The notes beneath the pieces are model-generated. The model made no database searches, was not told the DNA's origin, and saw nothing but the letters and a program-made list of their open reading frames with translations. Source: Pseudomonadota bacterium (GTDB lineage Bacteria; Pseudomonadota; Alphaproteobacteria; Rhizobiales; Rhizobiaceae). Taken from it: a DNA stretch of 22,933 nt. Of the stretch, positions 10,598-17,191 are shown piece after piece. Positions within the stretch are counted from its first letter, which is position 1; each line of letters begins with the position of its first letter. The DNA is taken from NCBI GenBank assembly GCA_023388675.1, contig JAEWFU010000290.1, forward strand, positions 1-22,933, read 5' to 3'. Position numbers and translations under genes: made by a program.

Positions 10598-11064
10598 CAC
10601 TCCGGGCCCCCGCCCGTTGCGCCCGTCATTCCCGCCTGGCGCAATTTCATCAGCCGCTCCCGCACCTGCGCGCCATACGCGGCAAGCTGCGAGGGCTCCC
10701 ACATCTGGAAGAATGTCCCGCGCCCCACGAACGCCACCTCCGTTGTGATACCCGTGTGGCCGCGAATGAAATCGGTCACCGTAATACGCCCATCCTGATC
10801 GAGCTTCAGGAAGTCGCTGTCGCCATGCACGAAATAGGACATGTCGTCCGCCGTCTGGAGAAACGGGTCCTCCATGGCGATGCGTTCCTCGTAGCGGTCG
10901 AGCAGATCGAGCCCGCCCACATCCAGCGCCGGGCGATCCAGCGCCTTCAGCGCGTAGAGTTGCTGGTATCCGCGGCGCTGCACCACGGCACGGAAATGGG
11001 CCGGCACCGATACCCGCCCCTTGGCGTCGATCCTGTTTACGGCACTGGAAAGAAAACGGTCCAT
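10597..11064 (-). CDS. mraZ: MraZ, transcriptional regulator of the dcw cluster
   Basis: AbrB-fold DNA-binding protein. In E. coli, MraZ represses its own promoter by binding TGGGN direct repeats. The start chosen (ATG 11062-11064) gives 155 residues beginning [20 protein letters not shown], the conserved N-terminus of the family. The two internal repeats each carry the DxKGR-type motif: DAKGR at 13-17 and DQDGR at 89-93. The frame remains open upstream to 11292, but that part shows no MraZ similarity and would cross the putative promoter. The ribosome-binding site is weak (GGG shortly before ATG). First gene of the minus-strand cluster; its stop overlaps the rsmH start. Confidence 0.95.
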   Translation of the reverse strand: MDRFLSSAVNRIDAKGRVSVPAHFRAVVQRRGYQQLYALKALDRPALDVGGLDLLDRYEERIAMEDPFLQTADDMSYFVHGDSDFLKLDQDGRITVTDFIRGHTGITTEVAFVGRGTFFQMWEPSQLAAYGAQVRERLMKLRQAGMTGATGGGPE

Positions 11065-11246
11065 TACCCGAAACTGCCGTCCCTGCCGCGCCCGCCTGCG
11101 TATCCTCGCGCATGCGCCAAATTGCTTTCCCTGACCCCTTCCCGCCGCCAATTCCGGGCAATGCCGAACCATTCCGGCGGACCATGCTGGCTGCCGGTTT
11201 GGGGGACACATCACCCGGAACTGAACCGAAGTCGTGATTACGCGTA
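11065..11246 (-). other. Long untranslated leader of mraZ (inferred)
   Basis: About 175-180 nt lie between the start expected from the promoter at 11248-11276 and the mraZ ATG. I see no convincing gene on either strand. The stretch contains several C/G-rich runs and the sequence ATTCCGG twice (11151-11157 and 11171-11177), but no recognised riboswitch. On the minus strand the mraZ frame stays open across it, though its in-frame ATGs lack conserved coding sequence. Confidence 0.4.
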
Positions 11247-11280
11247 AGGGATACCATGGGCCAATATGGGCGTCAACGGG
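11247..11280 (+). promoter_or_regulatory. MraZ-type operator: four GGG boxes at 10-bp period
   Basis: On the plus strand the boxes AGGG (11247-11250), TGGG (11257-11260), TGGG (11267-11270) and CGGG (11277-11280) repeat with an exact 10-bp period. E. coli MraZ recognises TGGGN repeats separated by five bases, which is the same 10-bp spacing. Two boxes are perfect TGGG and two differ at the first base. The boxes flank and fill the spacer of the putative promoter, so binding would block RNA polymerase. The TGGG strand here is the non-mraZ strand. Confidence 0.65.
11248..11276 (-). promoter_or_regulatory. Putative sigma-70-type promoter of mraZ/dcw cluster
   Basis: On the minus strand, TTGACG (11276-11271) is followed after exactly 17 bases by TATCCC (11253-11248). 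The -35 element matches the consensus at five of six positions; the -10 is weak at three of six. Transcription would start near 11241. It is the best match I found between mraZ and the divergent PLP-enzyme gene. Confidence 0.5.
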
Positions 11281-11358
11281 AACAGCCCGCACAAACCGCC
11301 TCTGGCGACAGTTTCGGCGATCATGCGGATGCGACCTGATATTTATGCTCTGTTAGGC

Positions 11359-11373
11359 TTAACGAACGGTTAG
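11359..11373 (+). promoter_or_regulatory. Candidate CtrA box, TTAA-N7-TTAG
   Basis: TTAA (11359-11362), seven bases, then TTAG (11370-11373): seven of eight bases match the alphaproteobacterial CtrA consensus TTAA-N7-TTAA. It lies in the mraZ/PLP-enzyme divergent intergenic region, about 85-100 bp upstream of the mraZ -35 element and 92 bp upstream of the PLP-enzyme start. One near-match in a short AT-rich stretch could be chance. Confidence 0.3.
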
Positions 11374-11464
11374 AGCCCATATCCTGCCCTCCTCCGCTGC
11401 TTGCATGACGCTGCGCGCGCCTCTAGCGTGAAGGTCTGATCTCACCGCTGGAATCTCTGAGCCC

Positions 11465-12571
11465 ATGACCGACAGCCCCTCCGCGCGCGCCGCGCAGCTC
11501 GCCCACCTTCGCCGCGCCGAACTGGCAAAAGGCGATCCGGTCGCACTACCCTTGACCATGGCGAGCATGTTTCACCTGCCGGGCGATCCGGCGGGCTTCG
11601 CGCAGTATGGGCGCTTTTCCAATCCCACCTGGGATGCGGTCGAGAAGATGCTTTCACACCTTGAAGATGCGCCCGCCCTCGGCTTTCCGTCCGGCATGGC
11701 TGCGACCGCCGCCGTCTTCTTCAGCCTTCTGGAAAGCGGCGACCGTATCCTGCTGCCTTCCGACGGCTACTACACGACGCGCGTGCTGAGCGAACGCTTC
11801 CTGACGCGGCTGGGCATCAGCTACGATACGCGGCCCACAGCCACATTCCTCGACGGCGGCTTCGAAGGCTACAGGCTGGTCTTCGTCGAAACGCCCGCCA
11901 ACCCCAGCCTCGACATCTGCGACGTCGCCGCCGTGTCGAAGGCCGCACATGCGGCCGGGGCACTGGTCGTGGCAGACAACACGACCATGACGCCCTACGG
12001 CCAGCGCCCACTGGAGCTCGGCGCGGATATCGTCGTGGCCGCCGACACCAAGGCCCCCAATGGCCATTCCGATGCTCTGTTCGGCCATGTGGCGAGCCGC
12101 GACGCCAAGGTCATGACCGCCGTTTCCGACTGGCGGAAGCTCGCCGGAGGCATACCGGGACCGTTCGAAGCCTGGCTTGTCCATCGCGGCCTGGAAACGC
12201 TGCATGTCCGCTTTGAGCGCATGTGCGATACCGCGGAGGTGGTCGCATCGCGCCTTGCGGAGCACAAGGCAGTGAAAGCCGTGCGCTTTCCAGGGCTTGC
12301 AGACGATCCTTCCCACAACCTCGCCCGCGTGCAGATGGAACGTTTCGGCTTCCTGATCGGGCTGACGCTGGGCTCTCAGGAGCAAGCGGAGCGCTTCATC
12401 GACGAATGCGCCCTGATCCAGCCGGCGACCTCGTTCGGCGGCGTACACACCTCTGCCGAACGCCGCGCGCGCTGGGGTGATGCGGTCGAACCGGGCTTCG
12501 TACGGCTGTCGGTCGGTTGCGAGCCGGTCGAGGAACTGTGGACGGCTATCGATGCCGCGCTTGCCCAATAG
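11465..12571 (+). CDS. Cys/Met-metabolism PLP-dependent enzyme (cystathionine lyase-like)
   Basis: Fold-type I PLP enzyme of 368 residues, in the family of cystathionine gamma-synthase, gamma-lyase and beta-lyase. Visible elements are the phosphate/neighbour-subunit motif YGRFSNPTW (48-56), FPSGMAA (74-80), ETPANPSLD (142-150), the cofactor-ring Asp in VADNTTMTP (169-177, D171), and the Schiff-base lysine in DTKAPNGHSD (K196). The family usually has TK followed by an aromatic residue and then GHSD; here the aromatic is replaced. Whether it cleaves cystathionine, methionine or another thioether cannot be told. It is transcribed away from mraZ and converges on rnpB. A weak promoter candidate, TTGCAT-N17-TAGCGT, is at 11401-11429. 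The ribosome-binding site is weak (CTGGAATC upstream of the ATG). Confidence 0.85.
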   Translation: MTDSPSARAAQLAHLRRAELAKGDPVALPLTMASMFHLPGDPAGFAQYGRFSNPTWDAVEKMLSHLEDAPALGFPSGMAATAAVFFSLLESGDRILLPSDGYYTTRVLSERFLTRLGISYDTRPTATFLDGGFEGYRLVFVETPANPSLDICDVAAVSKAAHAAGALVVADNTTMTPYGQRPLELGADIVVAADTKAPNGHSDALFGHVASRDAKVMTAVSDWRKLAGGIPGPFEAWLVHRGLETLHVRFERMCDTAEVVASRLAEHKAVKAVRFPGLADDPSHNLARVQMERFGFLIGLTLGSQEQAERFIDECALIQPATSFGGVHTSAERRARWGDAVEPGFVRLSVGCEPVEELWTAIDAALAQ

Positions 12572-12587
12572 CCAATGTCTCAAACAG

Positions 12588-12620
12588 TTCGACGCCCCGC
12601 CGGTCGGGCGAAGCGTCGAA
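12588..12620 (-). terminator. Hairpin between PLP-enzyme gene and rnpB
   Basis: TTCGACG (12588-12594) pairs with CGTCGAA (12614-12620). An inner CGCC/GGCG stem (12598-12601 with 12607-12610) closes a five-base loop. It starts 7 bp beyond the rnpB 3' end and 17 bp after the PLP-enzyme stop. On the minus strand it is followed by CTGTTTGAG, with only a short T-run, so it may act as a weak rnpB terminator or serve both converging transcripts. Confidence 0.4.
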
Positions 12621-12627
12621 GTGAAAT

Positions 12628-13021
12628 GCCAGCCGGCCTGTAAGCCGGGTTCTGTATGGCCGCGCCGCCCGAAGGCGTCGCGACGTGGCGACCATTCGTC
12701 TTGGACGGACGTTGCCGCCCGCCTCATGCAACCTACCCGGACGACTGGGCCGGAAACTGCCCGAAGGTTGCCCTTCGCGTCGCCCCTATTCGGTCTTGCT
12801 CCCGGTGGGGTTTACCGTGCCGCTCCTGTTGCCAGTCGCGCGGTGGGCTCTTACCCCACCCTTTCACCCTTACCCCGCGTGCGGGGCGGTTTGCTTTCTG
12901 TGGCACTTTCCCTGGGGTCGCCCCCGCCGGCCGTTAGCCGGCACCGTGTTTCCCTGGAGCCCGGACTTTCCTCACCTGCGACCTTTCGGTCCCTGCCGGT
13001 GCGGCCGCCCGGCCGGCTGGC
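12628..13021 (-). ncRNA. rnpB: RNase P RNA, bacterial class A
   Basis: Catalytic RNA subunit of ribonuclease P, which removes the 5' leader of tRNA precursors. On the minus strand the 5' GCCAGCCGGCC (13021-13011) pairs with the 3' GGCCGGCTGGC (12638-12628), forming an 11-bp P1 helix that sets the ends at about 394 nt, normal for class A. Conserved blocks appear in order: GAGGAAAGTCCGGGCTCC (12973-12956), GGGAAAGTGCCACAGAAA near 12911-12894, GGTAAACCCC (12816-12807) and ACAGAACCCGGCTTA near 12655-12641. Open reading frames crossing this stretch are not genes. Exact ends may differ by a few bases. Confidence 0.96.
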
Positions 13022-13025
13022 AGAG

Positions 13026-13056
13026 CGTATAAAGGGTGCCACCGCTCAAAACGCAA
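13026..13056 (-). promoter_or_regulatory. Possible rnpB promoter
   Basis: On the minus strand TTGCGT (13056-13051) precedes a TTTATACG stretch (13033-13026). Read as TTTATA the spacer is 17 bases, read as TATACG it is 19; either would start transcription 5-7 bases before or at the P1 helix of rnpB. Neither -10 reading is strong, so this rests mainly on position. Confidence 0.3.
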
Positions 13057-13078
13057 GCCGAAAGCGTGGCCGGCGCGA

Positions 13079-13648
13079 TTATGCGCCGCCGAGGTGCCGC
13101 TTGACCTTGGCGCAATAGGCCGCGGAAACCTTGTTCATGCGCTTGGCGCCGTGGCCGGCATTGTAGCGCAGGATGGTGCCACAGGTATCGCCGCCGCCGA
13201 GCTGATGAGCCTTTGCCAGATATTTCATGCCGTAGCGGATATTGGTCTCGGGGTCGTAGAGCCCCTTGGCGCTGCCCGAATAGCCCATCATGCGGGCGGT
13301 GGCCGGCTTGATCTGCATCAGGCCGATTTCTCCGGCCCGGCCGCGTGCGTTCGGCCGATAGTTGCTCTCGATCCGCACCACCGCATTGGCGAGCGCGACC
13401 GGCACGCCATGCTGCGACGCATATTTCGAGATGATCGCGGAATAGCTGCCGCCCTTCACGGCTACCGTGGCCTTGGTGCTGCGCGGAGCCTTGTCTGCCG
13501 GGATCGAAGCGGTGGTCGTCTTGTCGACATTGCGGAGCGCCTGCTCCCGCTTCATCGTTTCCTCATAGGTGGCCCGGTTTTCGGCGTGCGCGGCAACATT
13601 TGTCAGCCCGGCGGCAAGTGCGACTGCCGCAAAAATCAGTTTCTTCAT
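13079..13648 (-). CDS. Secreted lytic transglycosylase, SLT family 1
   Basis: Predicted periplasmic enzyme of 189 residues that cleaves the MurNAc-GlcNAc bond with formation of 1,6-anhydroMurNAc. I chose the ATG at 13646-13648 because it opens with a clear signal peptide (MKKLIFAAVALAAG, cleavage likely after AHA near residue 22), preceded by GGAAC. A longer open frame upstream to 13789 has no signal or similarity. A linker of about 45 residues is followed by the SLT domain at about 69-185. The catalytic Glu is in VVRIESNYRPNA (E94), followed by GEIGLMQIKPATA (106-118) and RYNAGHG (161-167). Short for a transglycosylase but complete. It lies alone between rnpB and the amidase, with 184 bp upstream. 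Confidence 0.9.
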   Translation of the reverse strand: MKKLIFAAVALAAGLTNVAAHAENRATYEETMKREQALRNVDKTTTASIPADKAPRSTKATVAVKGGSYSAIISKYASQHGVPVALANAVVRIESNYRPNARGRAGEIGLMQIKPATARMMGYSGSAKGLYDPETNIRYGMKYLAKAHQLGGGDTCGTILRYNAGHGAKRMNKVSAAYCAKVKRHLGGA

Positions 13649-13832
13649 GCGTTCCAGTTCTTTTGAAATGCCGCTTGTGGGCGCTCGCGGCTGTTTGCGA
13701 TCAACGGCCGGATCGAAAACGTCACCGGCCGCGGGGGAGAGCCGGGATTTGCAGACCAAGTTCGAGTCAAAAATGACCGCGCGATTCACTTTGCGTAACA
13801 GTATATTACAGCAAAGCCTTAATTACCCAGCG
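13649..13832. other. Intergenic region upstream of the transglycosylase
   Basis: 184 bp without a gene. The part near 13790-13825 is AT-rich (TAACAGTATATTACAG) and probably contains the transglycosylase promoter, but I cannot place -35 and -10 elements convincingly. No terminator with a T-run is seen after the amidase stop at 13833. Confidence 0.3.
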
Positions 13833-14597
13833 TCAGATCGGGCTGGCCGGCAAGGCCTGCAGGAGACGGTGCAGCGTCTCGATGGTCGACTGGTCGGCAA
13901 CGCCGTCCACCCGCGCAGGGCGGAAATGGCGCTGGAAGGCCTCTACCGCCACTCGCGTCTGCTCGTCGAACAACCCATTGATTTCCAAGCCATATCCGTA
14001 CAGCGACAGCATCGACTGGAAGGCCTCGACCGGCTCTCCGGAATCGCCCATCGCCAGAAATCGTCCGCCGCGCACGGGCGATGGCTGGACATAGTGACCG
14101 ATGCCGCATTCGGCGAGCCAGGCCCATGGAAACTGCTCGCCGGGGTCGATCTTCCGGCCCGGCGCAACGTCGGAGTGTGCAAGAATCCGCTCCGGCGGAA
14201 CCGTCCATCGTGCGCAAATGTCGCGGGCAAGCGCTGCAACCGCCTCGATCTGGGCGTCCGGGAACGGCGGAAATCCCTCGAGCGGGCCTGGATTGACGAT
14301 CTCGATGCCGATCGAAAACGAGTTCACGTCGGAAACGCCGCGCCATGAACCCCTGCCGGCGTGCCATGCGCGGTCAGTCTCCCGCACCATCTGCACGATG
14401 CCCCCGTCCTCATGGACGAGATAGTGGGACGAAACCTCGCTCTCAGGTGCGCAAAGCCACGCCTCGGCCGCGGGACCCGTCGCCATGCCGGTATAGTGCA
14501 TGATGATGCAGTCCGGCTTGCGCTCGCCAGGCCGCGGCCCGAAGTTGGGCGACACCCGCACCTCGGCACCGGCATGATCGGGGGCGAAGCCGCTCAT
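13833..14597 (-). CDS. AmpD/AmiD-type N-acetylmuramoyl-L-alanine amidase with peptidoglycan-binding domain
   Basis: Zinc amidase of 254 residues that splits the bond between MurNAc (or anhydroMurNAc) and L-Ala. The Amidase_2 domain spans about 13-160. The likely zinc ligands are H34 (IIMHYTGM), H141 (LAHSDVAPGRK) and D151 (DPGEQFPW), with E99 and K149 matching catalytic residues of AmpD. A C-terminal region at about 180-250 (EPVEAFQSMLSLYGY, NGLFDEQTRVAVEAFQRHF) is a PG_binding_1-like domain. E. coli AmiD has this two-domain layout but is a lipoprotein; here the N-terminus (MSGFAPDHAG) shows no signal peptide or lipobox. The ATG overlaps the upstream djlA-like stop by four bases, so the two are probably co-translated. 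A role in cell-wall recycling is likely. Confidence 0.9.
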   Translation of the reverse strand: MSGFAPDHAGAEVRVSPNFGPRPGERKPDCIIMHYTGMATGPAAEAWLCAPESEVSSHYLVHEDGGIVQMVRETDRAWHAGRGSWRGVSDVNSFSIGIEIVNPGPLEGFPPFPDAQIEAVAALARDICARWTVPPERILAHSDVAPGRKIDPGEQFPWAWLAECGIGHYVQPSPVRGGRFLAMGDSGEPVEAFQSMLSLYGYGLEINGLFDEQTRVAVEAFQRHFRPARVDGVADQSTIETLHRLLQALPASPI

Positions 14598-15304
14598 GTG
14601 CGCTGCATGCTCCGCTCGATCGTTTCATAGGCGCCGTTGATCGCGGCAAGGCGGCTGTTCGCGATTGCCAGAAATTCCTCCGGAACCCCGCGCGCGATCA
14701 GCCGGTCCGGATGATTGTCCGCCACCATGCGTCGGTATCTGGCGCGCACTTCCTCGAACGGCGCTCCACGTTCGATCCCGAGCACGAGCCAGGGATCCTT
14801 TTCGCCCAGAATCGCATGCCGGGAGAGAATGCGCTCAAAATGCTGTTCGTCGATCTCGAAAATCTCCGCCACGCGATGAAGGAACGCCACCTCGCGCTCG
14901 TGAACGAAACCGTCGGCCTTGGCGATGTGGAACAGCCCGTCGAGTATGTCCTCGAGCATGGCGCAATTGGGCTGGCCGGACCCGCACAGTCGCGCCATCC
15001 GTTCCGCGTAGAGTTCGAAACCGGCCACGTCCTGTTTGGCGAGGTCGAACAGCCGCGCCACGTTGCGCGCCTGGTCCGGCGGAACCTCGAAAATCTGCTG
15101 GAATGCGCGCATCTCGGCCTGCGTCACGATGCCGTCTGCCTTGGCCATCTTCGCCGACAGCGCGATCATGGCGATCGAAAAGGCCACTCTCCGGCGCAAC
15201 TCCGGATCGCCCTCAAATACCGTGCGCACGGCCTCGATCAGGTTCGACAGCGCGTTCGCCGGAACGGTCGAGAGAAATTCGCTTATCCTGGCCCAGATCG
15301 ACAT
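14594..15304 (-). CDS. DjlA-like co-chaperone: TerB domain plus C-terminal J domain
   Basis: Protein of 236 residues with two modules. Residues about 35-165 form an all-helical TerB/tellurite-resistance-like domain (AKMAKADGIVTQAEMRAF, then IAKADGFVHEREVAFLHRV). Residues about 168-233 form a J domain with the HPD motif at 198-200 (RRMVADNHPDRL), which stimulates the DnaK ATPase. E. coli DjlA has an N-terminal membrane anchor; none is evident here, so it is probably cytosolic. The start ATG is 15302-15304. Its stop overlaps the amidase start (ATGA), making a two-gene operon; why a J protein is coupled to a wall amidase is unknown. Confidence 0.88.
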   Translation of the reverse strand: MSIWARISEFLSTVPANALSNLIEAVRTVFEGDPELRRRVAFSIAMIALSAKMAKADGIVTQAEMRAFQQIFEVPPDQARNVARLFDLAKQDVAGFELYAERMARLCGSGQPNCAMLEDILDGLFHIAKADGFVHEREVAFLHRVAEIFEIDEQHFERILSRHAILGEKDPWLVLGIERGAPFEEVRARYRRMVADNHPDRLIARGVPEEFLAIANSRLAAINGAYETIERSMQRT

Positions 15305-15376
15305 CCGGGCCTTCTTAAGGTGAATCGGCGGCGTTGACGAGATGGCAGGTGGTCGAAGTTGGACCGGCCGGACAAG

Positions 15377-15400
15377 AAAAAGGCCGGTCTGAAACCGGCC
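15377..15400 (-). terminator. Intrinsic terminator of the small lipoprotein gene
   Basis: On the minus strand GGCCGGT (15400-15394), loop TTCAG and ACCGGCC (15388-15382) form a perfect 7-bp GC-rich stem, followed by TTTTT (15381-15377). It lies 26 bp after the lipoprotein stop and ahead of the djlA-like gene, so it separates the two transcripts. Confidence 0.8.
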
Positions 15401-15426
15401 TTCTTCCTAACTGGAGGCTACGCCGC

Positions 15427-15597
15427 CTACTCGGTCGGAGCCGGCGCAGGAGCCGGTTCTGCCGGCTGCTCAGGCTGCGCCATCGGCGCCTGTTCCTGCT
15501 CGGGCAGGCCCTGCGTGGTGGTGTTGTCCGTATCGCTGCAGGCAGCAAGGCCCATCAGAGCGATGGCGGAAGCGGAAGCGAGGATCAGCTTTTTCAT
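15427..15597 (-). CDS. Small proline/glutamate/glutamine-rich lipoprotein
   Basis: 56-residue protein, short enough to be missed by many gene finders. The N-terminus MKKLILASASAIALMG is a signal peptide ending in the lipobox LAAC, so the mature protein should be acylated on C20; Ser at +2 favours the outer membrane under the E. coli sorting rule. The mature part is 37 residues: a polar SDTDNTTTQG, then a Q/E/P/A-rich tail ending in PAPAPAPTE. The start is supported by a strong ribosome-binding site (AAGGAG seven bases before the ATG). A clear intrinsic terminator follows. No function can be named; such tails often act as flexible spacers. Confidence 0.8.
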   Translation of the reverse strand: MKKLILASASAIALMGLAACSDTDNTTTQGLPEQEQAPMAQPEQPAEPAPAPAPTE

Positions 15598-15713
15598 TTC
15601 AAATCTCCTTCTTCATTGAGCGCTCGCCCCTCTCTCACATCAGACCGGGCACTCGACATAAAAATGCGCGAGCGGCTATCCGGTTTCGTAACGTTGTGTG
15701 ACTCTTTGTAAGG

Positions 15714-16637
15714 CTATTGGCGCCGGTAGAAGCGGCCGAGAATGGCAGGCGTCAGATACATCGGGATCTGATAGCAGCCGATGAACAGCAGGATCGGATC
15801 GATCGTCTCCTGCGGCAGCACCGTCAGGAACAATGCAACGTTGCGGTTGCCGGTCACGATCCCTATCGCTGCTGCCCGCCTTTCAAAGCGCGCGCGACGG
15901 GCCAGTGTGGCCGCAGCGATCTGCAGCAGGAAGTTCACCGCACATACCAGCGCCAGGACGCCCGCGAATGTCAGCGGCGTCTGACGGATCGCCGGCCCAA
16001 CCGCCGACATCAATCCGATCACCACAACAGCCATCGCGATCGCCGACAGCCCGTCGATAGACTGTATCGTCCTTTCGCTCGGATTCCGCAGCCAGAATGC
16101 GCGCAGCAGGAAGGCCGCACCCGTCGCCGCGATGATCAGCGCCATCAGGCCGCCCGCGGCCGTCAAGACGGCACGCGCCTCGCCGAATGCCGGCGACAGC
16201 CAGAAGACGGGCAGCACGGTGAGCGGCAGCAGCGCCGTGCCGACGACGATCTGCCGCAGCGCAGGCGCCGGATCGTTTCCCGTCATGATCGCAAGATTCG
16301 GACTGCCGGTCACCGGGGCGGCGGCCAGCATCAGCACGAAGAAGACGGCGAGCGCCGCGCCCGAAAGGCCAAGAACTGCGAAGAGCAGGATAGCCGACAG
16401 CGGCAGTATCACCTGGAGCAGCGTTGCAAGACCGACGGAGGCGCCGAGATCGCCCAGCGCGCCGACCGCCTGCCGATGCCCGACACGCAGCGCGGCCAGA
16501 AACAACAGGCTCGCGATCATCCCGCCGATCCACGGCCGCATGGCGATCGCAAGGTCCGGAAGCGCGATCCCCACAGCGAGGCCCAGCACCAGCACCAGCC
16601 GGCCGTGATGCGCAGCGGCGGCAAGAAATGCGTGCAC
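15714..16637 (-). CDS. BASS-type (bile acid:sodium symporter-like) membrane transporter
   Basis: Polytopic inner-membrane protein of 307 residues with about ten hydrophobic segments. I chose a GTG start (16635-16637), 13 bp after the regulator stop and preceded by GAGAG; the longer frame upstream lies inside the regulator gene. The layout of two five-helix halves and the motifs APVTGSPN (107-114) and GNRNVAL (263-269) resemble the SBF/BASS superfamily, whose discontinuous helices bind Na+ and substrate. Substrate is unknown; family members carry bile acids, organic acids or arsenite. It is the last gene of the dctP-dctQ-dctM-regulator operon. Family assignment is moderately sure, direction of transport is not known. 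Confidence 0.7.
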   Translation of the reverse strand: MHAFLAAAAHHGRLVLVLGLAVGIALPDLAIAMRPWIGGMIASLLFLAALRVGHRQAVGALGDLGASVGLATLLQVILPLSAILLFAVLGLSGAALAVFFVLMLAAAPVTGSPNLAIMTGNDPAPALRQIVVGTALLPLTVLPVFWLSPAFGEARAVLTAAGGLMALIIAATGAAFLLRAFWLRNPSERTIQSIDGLSAIAMAVVVIGLMSAVGPAIRQTPLTFAGVLALVCAVNFLLQIAAATLARRARFERRAAAIGIVTGNRNVALFLTVLPQETIDPILLFIGCYQIPMYLTPAILGRFYRRQ

Positions 16638-16650
16638 GGTCGCTACACTC

Positions 16651-17169
16651 TCAAAGCGATGCGGCGGTACGTGCCGCCTGATCGTAATGCCCCGAAAGCG
16701 CACGCAATGTCGCCGCCACGCTCGATATCGCCTTGGGGTCCAGTCCAAGGCCCTTGACGGATTCGATGAGCAATGCCTCCCGCACCGAACGATAGCGGAT
16801 GCACGCTTCCACGCCCTTGGGTGTGGCACCGACAAGCTTTTCCTTGCCCGAGCGCGTGCTTTTGACCAGTCCCCGCTTTTCCAGCTTCTTGATTGCGTAG
16901 ATGACGATGTGCGTGTCTTCGATGCCGAGCATGATGCAGAGGTCGGAGAGCCGCTTCGGCCTACCGCGATGGTTGGCCGAATGCAGCACCTGAACGTCGA
17001 TCGACGTCAGCCCCGGCTCGCCCGCCGCCGTCATGCAGCGCACCATCCAGCGCTCGAAGGCGTTGCCCGCCAGCGTCATGCCGAATTCAAGCTCGGAGAG
17101 TGCCGGCAGCGCTCCGTCGGCAAGATGTGCCGACGAGACGATCGGCCCGAAATCGGTTTTCTCCGTCAT
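16651..17169 (-). CDS. MarR-type winged-helix transcriptional regulator
   Basis: Predicted DNA-binding protein of 172 residues. The start ATG (17167-17169) has a strong GGAGGAGAG ribosome-binding site; upstream in-frame codons are inside dctM. The central part at about 53-125 is a winged helix: LTSIDVQVLHS, then the helix-turn-helix around RPKRLSDLCIMLGIEDTHIV, the recognition helix IYAIKKLEKRGLV (90-102) and the wing STRSGKEKLVGATPKG. Flanking helices would form the dimer interface, as in MarR proteins. It sits 22 bp after dctM, inside the transport operon, so it most likely controls the operon and the divergent oxoprolinase in response to the transported ligand; this role is inferred. Confidence 0.82.
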   Translation of the reverse strand: MTEKTDFGPIVSSAHLADGALPALSELEFGMTLAGNAFERWMVRCMTAAGEPGLTSIDVQVLHSANHRGRPKRLSDLCIMLGIEDTHIVIYAIKKLEKRGLVKSTRSGKEKLVGATPKGVEACIRYRSVREALLIESVKGLGLDPKAISSVAATLRALSGHYDQAARTAASL

Positions 17170-17191
17170 CGCTCTCCTCCACCAATCTGTA

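Noticed and set aside
11065..11292. N-terminal extension of MraZ by up to 76 residues
   Set aside because: MraZ proteins start at MDRFLS; the extension has no family similarity and would require transcription from upstream of the best promoter.
12477..13118. Open reading frames on the plus strand between 12477 and 13118
   Set aside because: They cross the RNase P RNA gene, whose conserved blocks and P1 helix are plain; the encoded peptides are artefacts of GC-rich RNA.
13649..13789. Longer start for the lytic transglycosylase
   Set aside because: It would bury the signal peptide that begins at 13648 behind 47 unrelated residues.
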